64,000 bases of DNA from Pocillopora verrucosa (lineage: Eukaryota; Cnidaria; Anthozoa; Scleractinia; Pocilloporidae): NCBI RefSeq assembly GCF_036669915.1, contig NC_089316.1, forward strand, positions 27,658,169-27,722,168, given 5' to 3'. Below are positions 17,701-33,800 of the stretch, in pieces; the stretch's first letter is position 1; each line of letters opens with the position of its first letter. Below the pieces are notes generated by a model. The model saw only the letters and a list, made by a program, of their open reading frames with translations, was not told the DNA's origin and ran no database searches. The position numbers and the translations under genes are program-made.

Positions 17701-20700
17701 GTAGTTATTACAGGAATAGCTCCAGAACATATTCTTTATTTGAAGACACATTTCAAACAATGGTGCAGACAACTGGCGTAAGTAAAATATTTTAATGGAT
17801 AATTAAATGGTTGGGATATAAGTTATATTTGATTCTACTGCTTTAGCTTGCACAGTTTTCATCTCATGATCACATGGTGAATCTTGTCATGTCTATAATA
17901 TTCTAAAGGCACATATATCACTACTACATTCATGGTCCCCGTGGAAATGAGAAGCCTGTTGGAAGAGGAACCACTGCAAGTCCTTTCAGGAATATTGATA
18001 TTCATGTAAGTTTGTTTGGGAATGTTTCTTATTTTTAACAGTTGCTCTTTTTAAACCATGGTGTTGGACTAAGTAAACCATTTTACTTGAAATACATTTT
18101 AATCTGTTATGAGAGTAACAGATCATTGTTTGACACAGACTGAGATCCTGTAATGGACTGTCTTTTCCAGCCTTGCTCATGTTATTATAACTTGAAATAA
18201 CAAAGTGGAATTAAATCAAAATCCTGTAACCGTGCAAAAGCAAACTGAACAGAAACATACATTGGGTTACAGTTCACTTAATAAAGTTTTAAACTTACTA
18301 TGTTGTTATTTGCATTATGATATAAAAGATGTATTTGTTCAAAAAAATAAATAATACTGAACAATGGAAAAATTTGAAGTTAACATATATTGGAACAAGT
18401 AATTAAGGCTGTTAGAATATAGCAGTTTAGAGGAAGACATTGATCAGAGCTTGATACCATTCATTATAGGTTTCTCTGATTGAAAGAGGTAAACAGGCCA
18501 AGAGAATGCAACTACGAGATATTGATGATGACATGCAGACCCAGTACATAAGGACAGCAGCTTCTGTGTTTGAATTCCGTGCTCGTGCTGAATCAGGAGG
18601 AGTGGTAGAAGGTGTGCTGCGCTATCATCCATTCCTTTATGACAGAGAAACATACCCGACTCTTGAAGGAGAAATTCCAGGTAAAATTTGCCAGTGAAGA
18701 CCCATCAATATTTTGATACCATTATCTTCAGTTGTTTACCTCTAACTGATACCAATATCCCTCTATCAAATTTAAGCTTAGTCTGTATCATTCCCTAAAC
18801 AGTTGTTGACAATGCTGAAGAACTGGCTGATCCATTGGAAAAGGACAGCAGAGCACCCAGAGGAAGCCGTCCAATATTTGAGTGTTACTGGAATGGAAGG
18901 CTCATTCCATATACTAACATTGATGTGTAAGTTTGCCATTAACAATTTGATTAGCTGTCATAAAGTGACAAAGCAGTTACTCTTCTGATGCCTTTATTTT
19001 ATTATCTTGGTTAGTCTTGAATGGTGCCAGCCTCCAAAGAAGTGGACAATTCCCTTGGAATGTTATCACAGGTGAGTATCTTACAAGATTTTATGTTCTC
19101 TAGACTATTTAATGAATTGCAGATTCTAAAACCAAGTATTGAGATCACTGTCATGGTGCTAGGATGTGAAAAAATATCAAGCATACAAATGCAATTGGAA
19201 TACTACTATCATAAAGATTAAAACTTCTGAAATTCAATACAATTTCTTGTTTTTTCTGTTTTGTGTCTGTCTTCAGAATTGTATATTTAGTAATGATCCA
19301 ATCCAAATATCCAAATATTTTAATATTATATAAAACTTAAAAGTTTTCATCAACTTTGCAGATTTTCCGGTTGTTTGTGGACAAATGATGCATTTCAAGT
19401 CAGCACAAACAAACTGACATTTATGGATTTAGAGGTCAAAATTAAAGACAAGAACACCATTTTCAGCAGGGTCATTCTAGGACAGGTATATTATAGATGA
19501 AGTTAAAATAATTTTGATATAATAACAGTCACTTGTTGATGAAATTGTTGCTACATTTCTGTTTTAAGGAGCAAAGAGTCAACATTTCAAGAGCATTTTA
19601 TGATTGGGTCAGAGAATGTCATGAAAATCATGACAAACAGGTACATAAGAAAAGCATCTCTTATTTATTCACATGTTGTTGTTGTTTTTTTAATTTATAT
19701 ATCTTGTTTTAAATCCACTGACCTCTAATTGTTAAATTTAGGTCAAGTTCTTAGGGTTTCAAGGTCAAATAAAACGTCCTGACCTGCCACAGAAGCGAAA
19801 CCAGAGTCCTTGGTGTGTTTTTAATTCTATTGAGTGGGATGGAAAGATCTTTAAAGTTGGACAGCTGGTGAGTACCATGTTAAAGACCTGAATTTTTACA
19901 CAAGAATAAGATATCCCTGCTCATACAGTAACTCTATTTAATGCACTTCCTAACAATAAGAAAGAAACAAATTATGGTTACCATAAAATATACATGTAAT
20001 AAACATGTCCTGCTATCATCACTTGAAAAATTTCAAAAGTGTTTTCATAGATCTGGAGGACACATATTTTACACCAGGTTCTTCCAGACTTTTGTTTGAC
20101 TACTATTGGCTTGTGTTCAGCTCTCCTCCACTGAGAAAAATACCAGGAAGGAGCCACCAAACACAGGCCTTTTTTCAAAAACATAATTTACAATTTGTTC
20201 TTTGTTGTTGTACTCTAGCTACTAGGTACCTTCAGGTCAAAAGGATTTTTCAATGTAATAAAAGTAGGTAGAAAGAATATTTTTCAAATGTTTTTCTTGA
20301 CTAGATAAGGACACAAAGAACACTACCTTTGATTTGTGGGACGGTAAAGAGATTTCTTCTTTTTGGTGATCATGATGGAGATGTATTTGCTACTGGAGGA
20401 GAAATGGAAATAGTGCAGGTTTGTACTGTTTAAATGTTCAATATTGTCATGCTTAATAAAATATGATATGACACTGTCTGTGTTCCTCAACAGGAGCCAG
20501 TTTCTTTGTATGGTGATACCAAGTTCTTCGCACTGGCAAAGCTAGATCGAATGCTGAACCCTGCCTTGATCAAAAAGTTTATTGATGAGGAAGAAGCAAA
20601 GTAAGACTCAAAACAAATAACTCTTCTCTTTACCATGAAAAATTTTACCTGCAACACTTCAAAATCACCATGAGAACTTTTTCACAAACTTCTAGAAAGT

Positions 20701-21857
20701 GCTCTTAACAATGAAGATGAACATTTGATCTGAATTTTGCATGCATTACTTTGATGAAATCTTCACAGTGATGTTCATTGTTTTCTTTGTATCGAAAATC
20801 TGAGGCTCATATTACTTATTCTTTGTGGAATAGAACCTAATCTCTGCTTGGCTGTCCCCCTGGAAAAAACTTTTAGTGTTTATTGGATCTTTGTTGTGTT
20901 ATCCTCAGTGGGCAGATGCAAAATAGTGCTGGAAAAGTGAAGCACTTTGACCATGCAAATTTGGGAAACATATTTAAACCTATGTATCAATCATCTATAG
21001 TTCCCCATCTGAATTTGGCTAAATCTTACTGCCAAGGAATTCTTTGTAGTCCAGCTTTGACAAATAACTCTGTGACCATTAAGTATACAAAATAATTGAC
21101 AGATTTAGAGGTTTCAACAAAATATCTTTCTTGAGCATGTTACTATAAAACTCTGCAACATCTTGACACAATGTTTCATTTAAGGTTACCAAGTAAACTG
21201 GTGTTAGAGTGGCCAGAGAACGACAAACTTGAACCTAACTCTAAAATACCAGCTGGAACCACCATAGGTATGAACATTGTACTGATAACAGAGTGAATCA
21301 TCATAGGTATGAATGCTGCCCTCAGGAAAACATGAATCAGTCATCATGTACCATAATCAATCTCAAGAGAGAATTTTGCTCAAGCAGGGTTTACAATAAT
21401 TTGCTTCCTGCTGAAGTCTTTAAAATTTCTAAAACTTCTCCTAACCCCCCCCCCCCCATTATGCCAAAGAATTTGACTCTAGACACCACCCCTCTATAAG
21501 CTACTTCATACAAGTAGTGTAATGAATTTGTATGTACAACTGTAATGTGCAGTCTACCAACAGCTGTTACTCTAGTTATAACTTGAAAACATAATTTGAT
21601 TAAGAAATATATTTTCTGTGCTTCTAACTGCTCAAACAGTTCTCCAAGAGAAGGTGAAAAAAAGTTACTACTTGAGTTCCGTAAAGGGTAAAAAAAGCTG
21701 ATGTTTTGAGCATCAGCCCTTTGTCAGAGCAATTGACAATCGTTCTGATGAAGGGCTACCACTCAATATGTCAGCTTTTTTTATCCTTTACAGTGGCCAA
21801 TTTACGTTTTCAACTCAGTCGTTTACACTAAATTACCTGCCATACTCTCCCACCAAG

Positions 21858-21893
<36 letters not shown>

Positions 21894-24800
21894 ATTACTT
21901 GAGTATGTCACAATTTCTTGTGTTTTTTTTTATGGTAGAGATATTCAGATCATATGGTGTTTGGAGTATGTTTCTTTTTACAAAATCAGTCTTAATAAGT
22001 CTTTAAACATTTGACCTTTCTGTTTTTTTTTAATGTTTTGAAAATAGTTCAGTCTCTTAGAGAGAGGCCTTCAGCTTTATCCACCTCAAGTGTACAAGTG
22101 CAGTGGTTATGTGTTGGAAATTTTTAAAACACTTTTTTGTCATCATTTGGACAGGTGCTATTAGGGTTGATATTCACAATGGTAGAGGAGAATCAGTCAA
22201 CAAAGTGCCTGGTGACAGGAGAAGATTGTTGGTTGAACTAAAGGTCATCTGGCATGGTATGTTGCTATGCTGAGTGACTGCCTCAAGGTCAGATATATTA
22301 GCTTAACCCTTTAACTCCCATGAATGACCAAGACAGAACTTCTCCTTACAATATAAATACAATATCATGCAGACAAGTGGTGAGAACTAATACAAATATC
22401 AGTCAGGGGATTATTAGTTGATCCAAGACCAAATTAACAAAACTAACATTACAAGACTTGTATAACAGACAGTAAGGAGAATTACTATTGAGATCTTGTG
22501 AGTAAAAGGGTTAAGCTATGATGTCTTGCCAAGTCAAAAAATAGATATATTGTCTTGCTAAGCCACAGATAGAGAAGTACTTTTCATAATATTGGTATGG
22601 TTCTGTAGGGAGACTGAGAGCAAGCTGCCTGGTCCATTTCACTCAAAATTAGTTCTCCTTTTACCTGGCAGTGGGAAACATTGGGCTGTGAGCCTTCTCC
22701 ACTCTGTTTTTTCCTTGCCAGGTCTATCTCATCTTCCAAGGAGATGTTTAGGGCCTTCCAGTATTCATAGGGGTCCTGGAAAACCTGGAAAGTCCTGGAA
22801 CTTTATTTTGACATTTTCCAGGACTAGAAAGTCCAGTAAAAAGACTGCAGGTTCTTAACTCAAGCAATAAAGTTTTCATAGTTTATGTTATTAGAAATGT
22901 GTTAATACTGTAAGTAGAATTGATTTTTTAAATCTTGGGAATGAAAGGTTTTAAGCTGAAATTTGGTGACCTGGAAGAATCAATATGGGTCCTGGAAAAT
23001 TCCTGGAAAATTCTAGGAATAGTACTGGAAAAGTACTAGAAAAGTCCTTAAGATTTGTTACTAAAAAAGGGTATGAACCCTGTTCTTCAACTTTTCAATG
23101 GTCTGCCCCTTTTATGTTCCCTTGCACTGGTTGTTACCATTTTGAAAAAAAAAAGGAGCAAGCAAATAATTATGTGAACAAGACATATCTTTTGTTTTAA
23201 TTATCACTCACAAAATCTTCTTTTGACTCATAGGTAATGACAAAGATGGTGATAAAGTGATAACCAACCATGTCTGCCAACATGGAGGAAAGAACTGGCC
23301 TTACTGGTTCAGAAAAATGGGTACTAACATCTTTTTTTATCTTTATCACTGATTCTAGAGTACAGTATCTCCAGATGTTTAATAACATATCACTAGTAGT
23401 CACTGAAATATCAATTATGATTACTTGTTCTTGCAGAGAATATTACACATTTAGGTCCTCATACTCTCCAACTTCAAGTGTTGTTGGGTGACACTTCAGC
23501 TGGTTCTTCAATCAAGAGTCTTCCTTGTCACCGAATCAAGTTCACTGTAACAGGTGAAGTGGCTCTCTTTCTTCTTTCTTGTTCTCTAACCTGAAGTATA
23601 GCAAGATTAATTGGTTAACCTTTGAACCTAGGAGTTAAAAAACTCCTTAGTGTGTGGCTGCCAGAGTTTAACTCAAAGATATTAGAGCTGGACCTATGCT
23701 TTTAAATTTAAAGAAAAAAGAAATAAGGTTTTGTTTGTATGATTTTGAGAAATATTTTTACTTCTTGAAAATCTTGAAAATGGCCATGCCTTTCTGTGAC
23801 TGCAGTCTCAACTACAACAAAGGCATGTTTGATGGTGTCTTTGTTGGGAACTTAATTGTTAGTTTCTAACATTTGTGAATTGAGCTGTCAGCAATAAACT
23901 ACTGCTTAGGCCAATTAAATGCCTGTCAAGCAATTTGTTTTTGGGTTTTTCCTTTGCTGTAGTAGAATGACAAAGCATGACAAAAGCACTATTTTAGATT
24001 AATTATTGTTTGCAGTTATATTCTCATTCATCTCAGCAGTGCCTTTCCAGCCTTGCCATACCAGCATTTAGTCCAGAATCATATTTCTTTTGCTAACATG
24101 GCTCTTTTGCTTATTAATATTATTGTTTAGAGGCTCACCCAAATAAATTTACAGTTGGAATGTTGGAGACACCTCTTAGAGTTGGAGTACCTTTCCAGGT
24201 ATGGAAACATTTTCGACTAATTTGGTTTCACTCAGGATGAAATTTAATATGGTTGGACATTTTGATCTGGCAGCTGTAACCTTTTTCTAATTACTCTTCT
24301 TTCATACTTAAGATTCCCCTCAATTTGTTGGATGAATTTAATAACCCGTCCAAATTAACAGAGGAGTTGTGTCCAATTTTAAATGCAAGGTAAGAACTTC
24401 TGCTCAACAACATGTCACTGAAACACCATAGTATTCCAAGCTATCATGATTTTGGTTGCAAGGGATGATTAGGAAAAATTTGGCAACTAAATTTGTGGTG
24501 CACAGTAAGTTACCCATTGGCTGTGTTTGGCAGTCATATAGCAAGTTAAAATATCTTGGTAACTTTCTTTGACATGGTCTGAAGTCAAAGGGAAGTCACT
24601 TAAAAGTTTCATTTTCATCAAAAAGTTGCTTCTTCCTCCTTGGCTGCCAAATTGTGAGGCCTTGAGAAGCTGTGTGAGTCTCCAAATCAAATGCCACCCA
24701 TACTGCTCAGTCCTATGATTTACTGTGTGGCTAATGACTTAGTACAAGTTGTAATGATGTATTGGGTGTATTTTTCTAGAGACTTTTGGCAGCCATATCA

Positions 24801-27800
24801 TGATTTAAGGTCACCATATGGCAGCTTTGAAAAAAGGTGAACTTGGAGCCCTGTCAAAGATTCACCATTTTCTGTAGGAAACTTTGATATAGAGATCATC
24901 CTTGATTCTGACAAAAACCTTTTCCCTCTCACCAAACTCCAACTACTTGCTGAATCTCAAGTGTCTTCAGTTTTGACAAAAAATGCCACTAATTGTTTCT
25001 CAAGTTAAGTGGTGTATTCAAGGCTTATTCCAAGCAGGTTTAGATTGTGAGATTGAATTAATTGATGTTGTGATGATGTTTTTCCTATCTGTGGGAATGA
25101 GTTTGTTACTAGCTGGCACTAGCTTCTGGATTAAAAAAAAAAAGAATGGTTAAGTTAACCTTAGTCTTCTCCAGACCAATGGGTAATGTGGTTAAAACAG
25201 AATAGTTTTGTTTGGCAGTGGTCTGGAACTTGCTCATCAAGGGACATCAGTGAAAGGAAACAGCCTGATTGTCAAAGGTGTAATTGCCTTAGGCTCTGTT
25301 CCGTCACATGCAGGCAAGGTGAGAGGTGATTTACATTGTTTTTGCATCAGTTGATGTATCAACAAAGCACCTAACAATTTCTCTCTTTGAATTTCAAACC
25401 TTGCTCAGTTGGCTTGATACATACTGATTTTATGTTTTTCACTGATGAAACTATCTATAGTCCCAAATTTAAGGTGAGCTGTTATCAAAATGCTGTCTGG
25501 CCTACAAAATAATAACTAGATGGAAATAATTTTCTTTCATTATTGATGAAGGACTTCAATCTAAAGATCACCCTGCCGGGTCTTGAAGAAGGTTCACAGA
25601 GCTTGAAAATCAGGTTACTACCAGGTGAATAAATATTTGCTGGATGAGAAGTATAATGAGGAATATGTGGTAGAGATGAATTTGCTTTAGCTCTGATATT
25701 AGTAATGGCCTATGTTACTCAAACCTGTGGTCAGTTATGATATATTTTTCTGCTGCCTTATGTGAATGGAAGGTGGGTGCTTGAGGTGTTCAGAGTCTTT
25801 AGGTTAGGTCAGTAGTAATCCCCAGATAGTATGCCAACACCCAATCCCTGCAACTTGACCACAAGAACCCATTCAAGGCAACTGTTGATGCCGATTAGAT
25901 CTGTGGAAGGAAAAAAGATAGTGGATTGTGTGTTTAAATGCTCGTAAAACAATTTTTACAAAACAGCTTGAGACTGTTGTAAAACAGTGACTGCCAAACA
26001 GCTTGTGAATTATACAATGATGCTAGCTGTAATGGAGGTGCAAAGTTCCATTTGAGAGTGTGCCCTTAAGACTGAAAACCTCATGACAATTTGACTTAAA
26101 ACTGAAATCATGGTTTTCAAGTGGACTTCTTTATTATTTTGTAATTTTTGTTGTTTCCATAAACACTACAGTGGCTATAGTAGTCTGTAATTTCTCAGTT
26201 AGGTGACAGTTGCTAACCAGAGCATTATGTATCGCACAGGTCCTCCTGAATCATTAGTAGTTACTCCTGACAGTGATGACATCACAGTTGAAAACAACAG
26301 CTCTCTTCAGTTGCAAGTGCAAGTCCAAGATAAAGCTGGCAACCTTACAGTTCAGCCTAGACTTAATGTTGTCTGCAAGGTACTATTTTAACCAAATTAT
26401 TAGTTGTGTGTTTCAAACTGTGGTATATAGTTTTTCAAATTTTATACAAAAAATGTAGAAAACATTTCTGATTATGTCTCATATGCCTAAATGTGTACCA
26501 TGCCCACCTTGCTCAAACTTCCAACACAGAATATCTCCATAATTCATGACGTTCAATAGCTTTTGGTGGCTGGTCTTTACTGAAATTTGTATCCTCTATT
26601 GTCTTCTAATGTATGTTTGAGCAGGCTGACCATGCTCCAGTTTTCCATGTAGAAGATTACTTTGTATGATCTTCATGCTTGCTCTGCCAACAGTGTTCAG
26701 AGAAGTGTAACCTTGTTTATGTATCTGGGTAATGTGGTGAAATGATTGAGCTTTTAACAATAGAGGCCCATTGGGAGTGTTCTGAAGTTTCCATACACAA
26801 TTAAAGTATTGACTAATTTGTCTTTTACAACCTCTGTTTCAGCTCACAGGCACACCAGGTCTACCCACATACATTGGAGACTGTAGCTCTTCAGGGAAAG
26901 TAACATTAACAGGTCCTGATATCAGTCTAAAGCAAATCACCAAAAGTTCAAAACTCAAAGCCAAGATTGAGCTACAGGTTTGTTATAATGTTGCATTTCA
27001 GTCTCTTTGAATCAACTACACTACAGTTTTACTTAAACCACTTATAACATTTACATGTTACTAGCATCACAAGGAAGTACCTGCTGTGGAAAAGAATATT
27101 GTGGTGACACCCAGCAGTAAAGCAGCAAAACTGGAAGTGTTTCATGAACCAGTTGATGGCAAACTAAAGAAGAAAGTAGAGGATGGACAAGAGTTGCCAT
27201 GTGTAGTAGGACACATGTTGACTGGATTAAGTATGTACTCTGTTACCATGATCATAGTTTGTTGAGTTAGTCCTATTTTGTGTGAACGAGCCTATGCAAC
27301 ACAATCCTAATCAAAATATATCAAATTTCAGTTATTAATTGCATGAAATGTGTGCTGCTGAAAGTTTTGTCAGGGTCAAAAAGTGGAAATCAGCTACATG
27401 AAGAACACTTCTATAAATACTAACATCATGTGGCAGAAGACTAGAGGCTGAGAACAACTACAGCTGAAATAAGTACAAATTCATTTGGCAAGCATTTCAT
27501 TTTACAAGGCTTGTGATTTATTGTGTTCTTTACACATTGACAGGTTTTAGAATTCTGGATGAAGGTCAGAGAGAGGTAACCATTGACTACTCATTAGCAA
27601 GCAGGTTTAAGGTAGGTGGGAAAAAAGAGCTGGGTGAGGTTGGATTGATTTTGACCAGAGGAATACATGTGTTATTGTCTTGATAATAAATTTGAATCAT
27701 TCAATAATGTTTCTTTGATATATTTGTAGGTGAACTGGACTCCTAAAGTCTCTAAAGATCTCATCAAACAAGGAATTCTTCCAGACATTAAGGTACAGTA

Positions 27801-30800
27801 TCTTTGTTATGAGCAATTAATTATGATTTAATTATGATAAGTTTGGTTTTTCAGAGGTGAAGCTTTTTTACAATATGTTGTGTTCTCTCTGTTCCATGAC
27901 AGGCACCTTTTTCTTGTGATGAACCAAAGTATTGTCAAGTTAGCATGACTGGTGGAGCAGGACTTGAGTTTTCTTTCACAATCAAGTAAGCAGTTTTTAT
28001 AGTTTTTTAGCCACACATTTGTTAAGGGAATGTTTTCTTGTTTCTAAAGTAATTAAGATTCATCTTCAGTGTTCTATTCACAAAATTAAGGGCACAGGCA
28101 AACCATTTTACATGTTGGTCATCTTTTAATGATAAATACCTCTTATTTCTGGTCATACTTTGTCAGACCACTGGCTGATGTGCCAAGCATCCTCAAGTGT
28201 TTATGTGATGAGCCACGCCTCAGATTAGGGGAACCATTATCATCTGATATCATCCTGTCAGCAACTGACAAACATGGCAACAAAACAGGCAAGGTAAGAA
28301 GATTTGTGCAAAGACACTGCAAACCTATCACTACTGGCTCCCTCAAATTCCTTAAGTTGTTTATATCAAGAAGATCCAGTTAAGGACAAAATTAGTGATG
28401 AAGAAATCAATTACATTAGATGATGTAATTTTATTCAATAGATGACCTACCTTGTAGATACCCTTAATTACTGTATTTTAGTTCATACTTTAATTCAAAA
28501 AATTAATTAATTAAATAAATAGAATTATGAGTGTAGTTAATTATTTGATTACACATTTATTTGTAGTTACCAAATAACGTGTTACCAGAGTTCCATGTTT
28601 CCTCAGATGGATTAAAAGAAAGTGAAGTACAATTAGGATTCACTGCTGTAAGTGTCTGTTGGCTTTTATTTTAAGCTCTTATTTAACTGTTATGCCACTT
28701 CAGGCTGTAAAGTCATCAATCTGTTTACACTCTCCTTCATTTTTTTGTGTTACTGGGTGGCTAATTTAATATTAACATTTTTCTGTAGGATGGTAATATA
28801 GTAATCAAGAACATTCAGTTTGAAAATGGCCCCCTTGGACACAGAGAACTGTCCATTACATGGAAGGAAATTAAATGTTATCAAAGAGTTGAGGTAGCTA
28901 CAGTTAAATCAAAACCATTCACATGGGCACCTTTCTTGGGTTTTTTTTTTTAATGCACAGTCATGTAACTAAAAGTTAGATTCAAATAGTTGATTATCAA
29001 AGTAAAGTTCAAACTTTTCTTTATTAGGTATAGTTTCTTTGGAAACATGACATCACTGCCATGGGGAAGATCCAAGACTTTTTGATATCTCTTATAGTTA
29101 TAATTAACTGTGTCTTTTGATTAAAGGGGGTAAGTTTCTAGAGAAACTGAGGTGCTGCTTCAGTGAGGGGGAGTATTAGACAATATAATTTGGTTTTATC
29201 ACCTGAGTTGATAGTGTACATTAGCCACTGGAAAGAGCTTCTAACCTGACATTTTGAGCATTACCCCTTCGTCATTTGCTCTAACCAAGGGCTAACCCTT
29301 GAAACAGCAGCTTAAAAATCTCTACAGTGTCTATACTTTACATTCATCTCAGTTGATGAAGCCAAATTGTTTTGTGTTTTGTGATGTTTGTTTGTTGTGA
29401 TTGCTTTTCACAGGTTACAGCAGGTCCCCCTGCCAGACTCAAGATTCTGGATATTAACCATTCAGAGGTGCTAAGAATTCTTTTAATCTTATATATACTT
29501 TTGTTGTGTTAGAGATGAAAACAAATTAAATTATGTTCCTCTATTAACATTTGTTAAACTGTGATGACGATGTTGTCATTAAAGTCATCCACATGAACCA
29601 TTTACTGTGTCAGGAAAATGCTTGAATTGTTAGCTGTTGATTGGGAAGTCTCTTTCCAAGTTTAAATTATCATAATTTAGCTTTGAAGTCATTTACTAGT
29701 TTTCAATACTGACATTTAAAATTTCAACTTGTCTGTTGTGTATGATTTCATGGCAGCCACTGTCAGTTTATAATGACACTAGAATGCCAGTCCCACTCAA
29801 AGTGCAGTTATGTGATAACCTTGGAAACCCTTCAGATGAGCCCAATGTTAAGGTGGTCCTGAACTGTGACAGAGGACTTAAGGTGAGAATATGAAATAGA
29901 AATGGTTAACACATAGCAACCATGATAATACTTCAACTAAATCCAAATGTAAATGTTTTATTTTTTATTTGTACATAGTTGACTCCAACACCTGCTGTTC
30001 AGAAGACAGATGACAAAGGTCAAGCTTCCTTTGGTCTTCTCACTGTTAGTGCAGTAAGGTATGTGGCACAATGAGACAGACTACTGTGGTCCATTCTTAA
30101 TTTTTCATCACATACAGACATAACATTAAGTGAAAAGAGTAGAACTTGATATAATCCTGCAATATCTAACCCAATGTGAGCCAGGCATTCAGAGTAGGAC
30201 ATCTGTGAGATGAACTGTACTTGACAAATGAATTCTCATGACTTTCTCTTCACAAAATACATCTTGATCATCAATGAAAAATTAACGTTTGTTCTTCAGG
30301 GGGATGTATGGAATACGAATCAAAGCTCTCTTGGGAAGAACAGCTTTAGATGCACCAACAGTGAATATTAGGTAAGTTAAGCCCAAAGGAAGTGATTCAA
30401 TCTTGTTTGTATCAGTTTTTTGATGTACTTTGTTATTTTTCCTTTTTTTTTGATTCAGAGTGGAGCCAGACCCATCCAAAGCTGTTAAACTCACTGTGAC
30501 ATTTGACTCCAAAGCTCCATGTGTGGTTGGAGAACTGTTACCAGGTTAGTTATGAACCTATTTCTTCGAAATAGAGTTTTGATCTTTATTTATCTTAATT
30601 TTCCTTTCTAAATTTATAACTGTTAGGTCTTCTAGTTTTTTAAACTTAAGAATGGTAATGAAGGTGTGCATTTGTTCTTTCAGTTGTTTCAGCTCATGTT
30701 GTAGGAGAGGATGAAGCTGTTATGAAAGCAGCAAGTGCTAAAGATATTGTTTTGAAGATTTGGCACACAAAGGATGGTCCAGTATCTGACAAACCCCCAC

Positions 30801-33800
30801 CTCGGGTAAGATGGTCTAAGTACTTCTACGAGAATTAGTTATGTGCTGTGGAGGGCTCTTTCAAAGACATTTGAAACTCAAGAAAAAGGTCATCATGACA
30901 GAGGATTTTTTGGTTATTTTAACAGGTCCGGGAAGTTTGGGATAGGTCAACTTTGTGTTATTTGGGTTATTGCATGATCCTGTTTATTCTCCTTCAGTTG
31001 TATTGATAATTTTTATTTTCAAGGCTACAACTTTGTATCCATCAAAAAGAAAAAACTCAGATAAAGAAGGCGAATTCTACTTCAGGTTTGTTTTTTGCTC
31101 AAGTTAAGTGGTTTTATTTGACACATTTTACATCCGTTTTCCTCAGTGCTTTTATGAGAGGTTTGCAATGCACTTTAATCATTCTTACATCACTGACCAT
31201 GTCTGTGTTGATCCTGTAGAGACCTGAAGGTGCCTGATGTGTCTGGACCATATTGTATGGTGATACAGTTTGGATCAGTAGGAGTTGTCACCCTCTCAAG
31301 TAAACCAGTAAGTGGATGTACTATTTTGTGGAACATAAATTGTGATGAGGATTCAAATTTAAGCCAGAATTTTATACAAACAATGGCATGTCACTTTCAC
31401 TTTCTGGTTAAAATAAACAACTCTGTAAAGTAGGGTGATAATGCATCATATATTTACAGATCACGTTTACAGCAATGCCTGGTCAGCCTGTGAAACTTGA
31501 ACCAGAATCCATTCCAGCAACACCAACTGTTTCCAACACTCAGAGGACTAACAGCCGAACACTGGTGAAGACACTCAAATTACAGCTTAAGGTAAGCTTC
31601 ATGAACTTTTCCCTTGCTATCATTTGTATGAGTTTTATTCAAAAATAATTTCAATTGCATTTTGGATTGAATAAGAGAGGATAACTTTTCCATTGACTGA
31701 GTCCTAATTATAATTCTAAATGGCACTATAAAAACATATAGTTATCTTTTTTATAATATCTATTGAAATTCAACTTTGTGCTTTCAATTTTAACTTTCTG
31801 CACTGGTTAAAATTATTTGATAAGCTCAAATCCTATGATCCCATGTCTGCATTTACTTCATTAGATCTGTTTGCACCAAGTGTCTAGTTTGTTTTAGGAT
31901 CATCTCATGATATTTGAGTTGATCTTATATTATGCTGGAAATCAGTTTAAAATGGCTGCTTTAAACTTGATGGGCTTGAGTTTGTTTTTTTTTTAGTTTT
32001 GTTGGAGTTTGGCTTTTAAGTATTTTTCTGAAGGATAACACTACATTATTAAATGCACAACCAAAAATTACCATGCTGTACATGGAGGATGATTGCCTTC
32101 TGATACTAAATTGTTCATGTTAAAGTGCTCTTAACATTGTTTTCAGGACAAATTTGATAACCTAACTGGTGAGAATATCCGGGGTAAAGTTGTTATTACA
32201 GTGAGCACTCCATCTGAAGGCATCGACGAGATCCCTGCCCTAGCTGGGAATGTGTACCGCATGGAAGTACCCCTCCTCAAGGGCACAGCCAATGTCCAGA
32301 ACTTACTTATACAAGAAAACACTGCAGGCAAAGATGGACAAGAATACCTGCTTAACTTTGAGACTCAGATCCCAGCTAATGCCTCTCCTCATCCTATTCC
32401 ACCATTTACTCTTGCTTTCTTGTTTTACAATGGTGAGTTCTTTCTAGTCTGCATTGTGTGAAGTTATTAGAATTTGAAACAACTGTTGTCTTTCTCTGGC
32501 AAGGAAACATTTGAGTTAGTTTGCCCATTCTTGAATTTTATTTGGTTACCTTTAGTGAGTGTGTTGTACTCAAAGTGTTGAAGATCCAAATTAAAGGGAA
32601 CTTTTTGTTATGTTGTATTATATTTTGAAGATGTCAGGAAACAACAGCAAATGGCTCAGCTGACAAAAGAGAGAGATCACTTATTTGAAACAATTCGAAC
32701 TTACCGTCTTCTGTTTGAAACTACACGGCAACTTATCAATGAGATGCAAGGTTAGAATTAGTTGGATTTGGTTAATGGTCCATTTATAGATTTTTATATC
32801 CAGGTGTTAACAATGGTCTATTATGTTGATAATTTAGAGTATTTTATATTAATTTTTTATATGTATATACACTAAAAATAGCATTTCAAATTCAGTTTCA
32901 GTACATGAAGCATCCTTACATGAACAAAAGATTAGAGGAGAACTTAGAAAGCAGAACATTCCAGCCAGTACCTTGGCAACAGTGAGAGAAAAGACCCTTC
33001 TCTTCTTGCATTTAAATTTTGTTTTGTTAAATTTGGCTCCATGCCTTCTGTTCCCTCATGGAAACTTAATCGCATTGATTAATAATTATATTTGTGTGTT
33101 TTTAGCCTGCAGCTGTGACGTCAGCTATAAATGATTTCTCCAGGAAGCGAGATCAGATTGCCAGCACTCCGCGGAGACAATGTCTTTTACATCCAGGACC
33201 ACGAGGAGACTCAGGCATCCTGGGAAAGGTTTGTTGAACTGGGAAATAACATACTTTTGAGACTGTAATCTTACACCTTTGTGATATCTATGGTTTGACT
33301 TTCACTTCAACATGTTCATAAGAGAAAATCTTTGCTAGACCTTCTTTTGTCACTGACTTGAAATCAGGATGGTTGTTGGTTCCTCAGTAACAGCGCAGTT
33401 TGTGTGATAAACAAGAAAGGGTTCTATTTAGCAGAAGGTTTGGTTACAATTTAGTACTGTGCCCCCCTATACAGGTTGCTCATTTAGCAGAAGGTTTTGT
33501 TACGATTTAGTATTGTGCTCCCCTCTACAGGTCGCTTATTTAGCAGAAGGTTAGGTTACAATTTAGTACTGTGTCCCCCTATACAGGTTGTTCATTTAGC
33601 AGAAGGTTTGGTTACAATTTAGTACTGTGTCCCCCTATACAGGTTGTTCATTTAGCAGAAGGTTTGGTTACAATTTAGTACTGTGTCCCCCTATACAGGT
33701 TGCTCATTTAGCAGAAGGTTTTGTTACAATTTAGTACTGTGTCCCCCTATACAGGTTGCTCATTTAGCAGAAGGTTTTGTTACAATTTAGTACTGTGTCC

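Larger units (their letters stand above)
21185..32432 (+). other. SMCHD1: SMCHD1 middle region (exons 18-44)
   Basis: Exons 18-44: 21185-21267, 22155-22256, 23234-23320, 23437-23553, 24131-24198, 24313-24389, 25219-25318, 25552-25624, 26240-26379, 26843-26977, 27065-27230, 27544-27611, 27730-27792, 27903-27985, 28167-28293, 28567-28647, 28789-28893, 29414-29467, 29757-29882, 29979-30058, 30300-30371, 30459-30544, 30684-30805, 31024-31085, 31220-31307, 31460-31591, 32147-32432. They encode beta-rich repeats with family landmarks such as [35 protein letters not shown] and [11 protein letters not shown]. Introns here carry several MITEs. Confidence 0.9.
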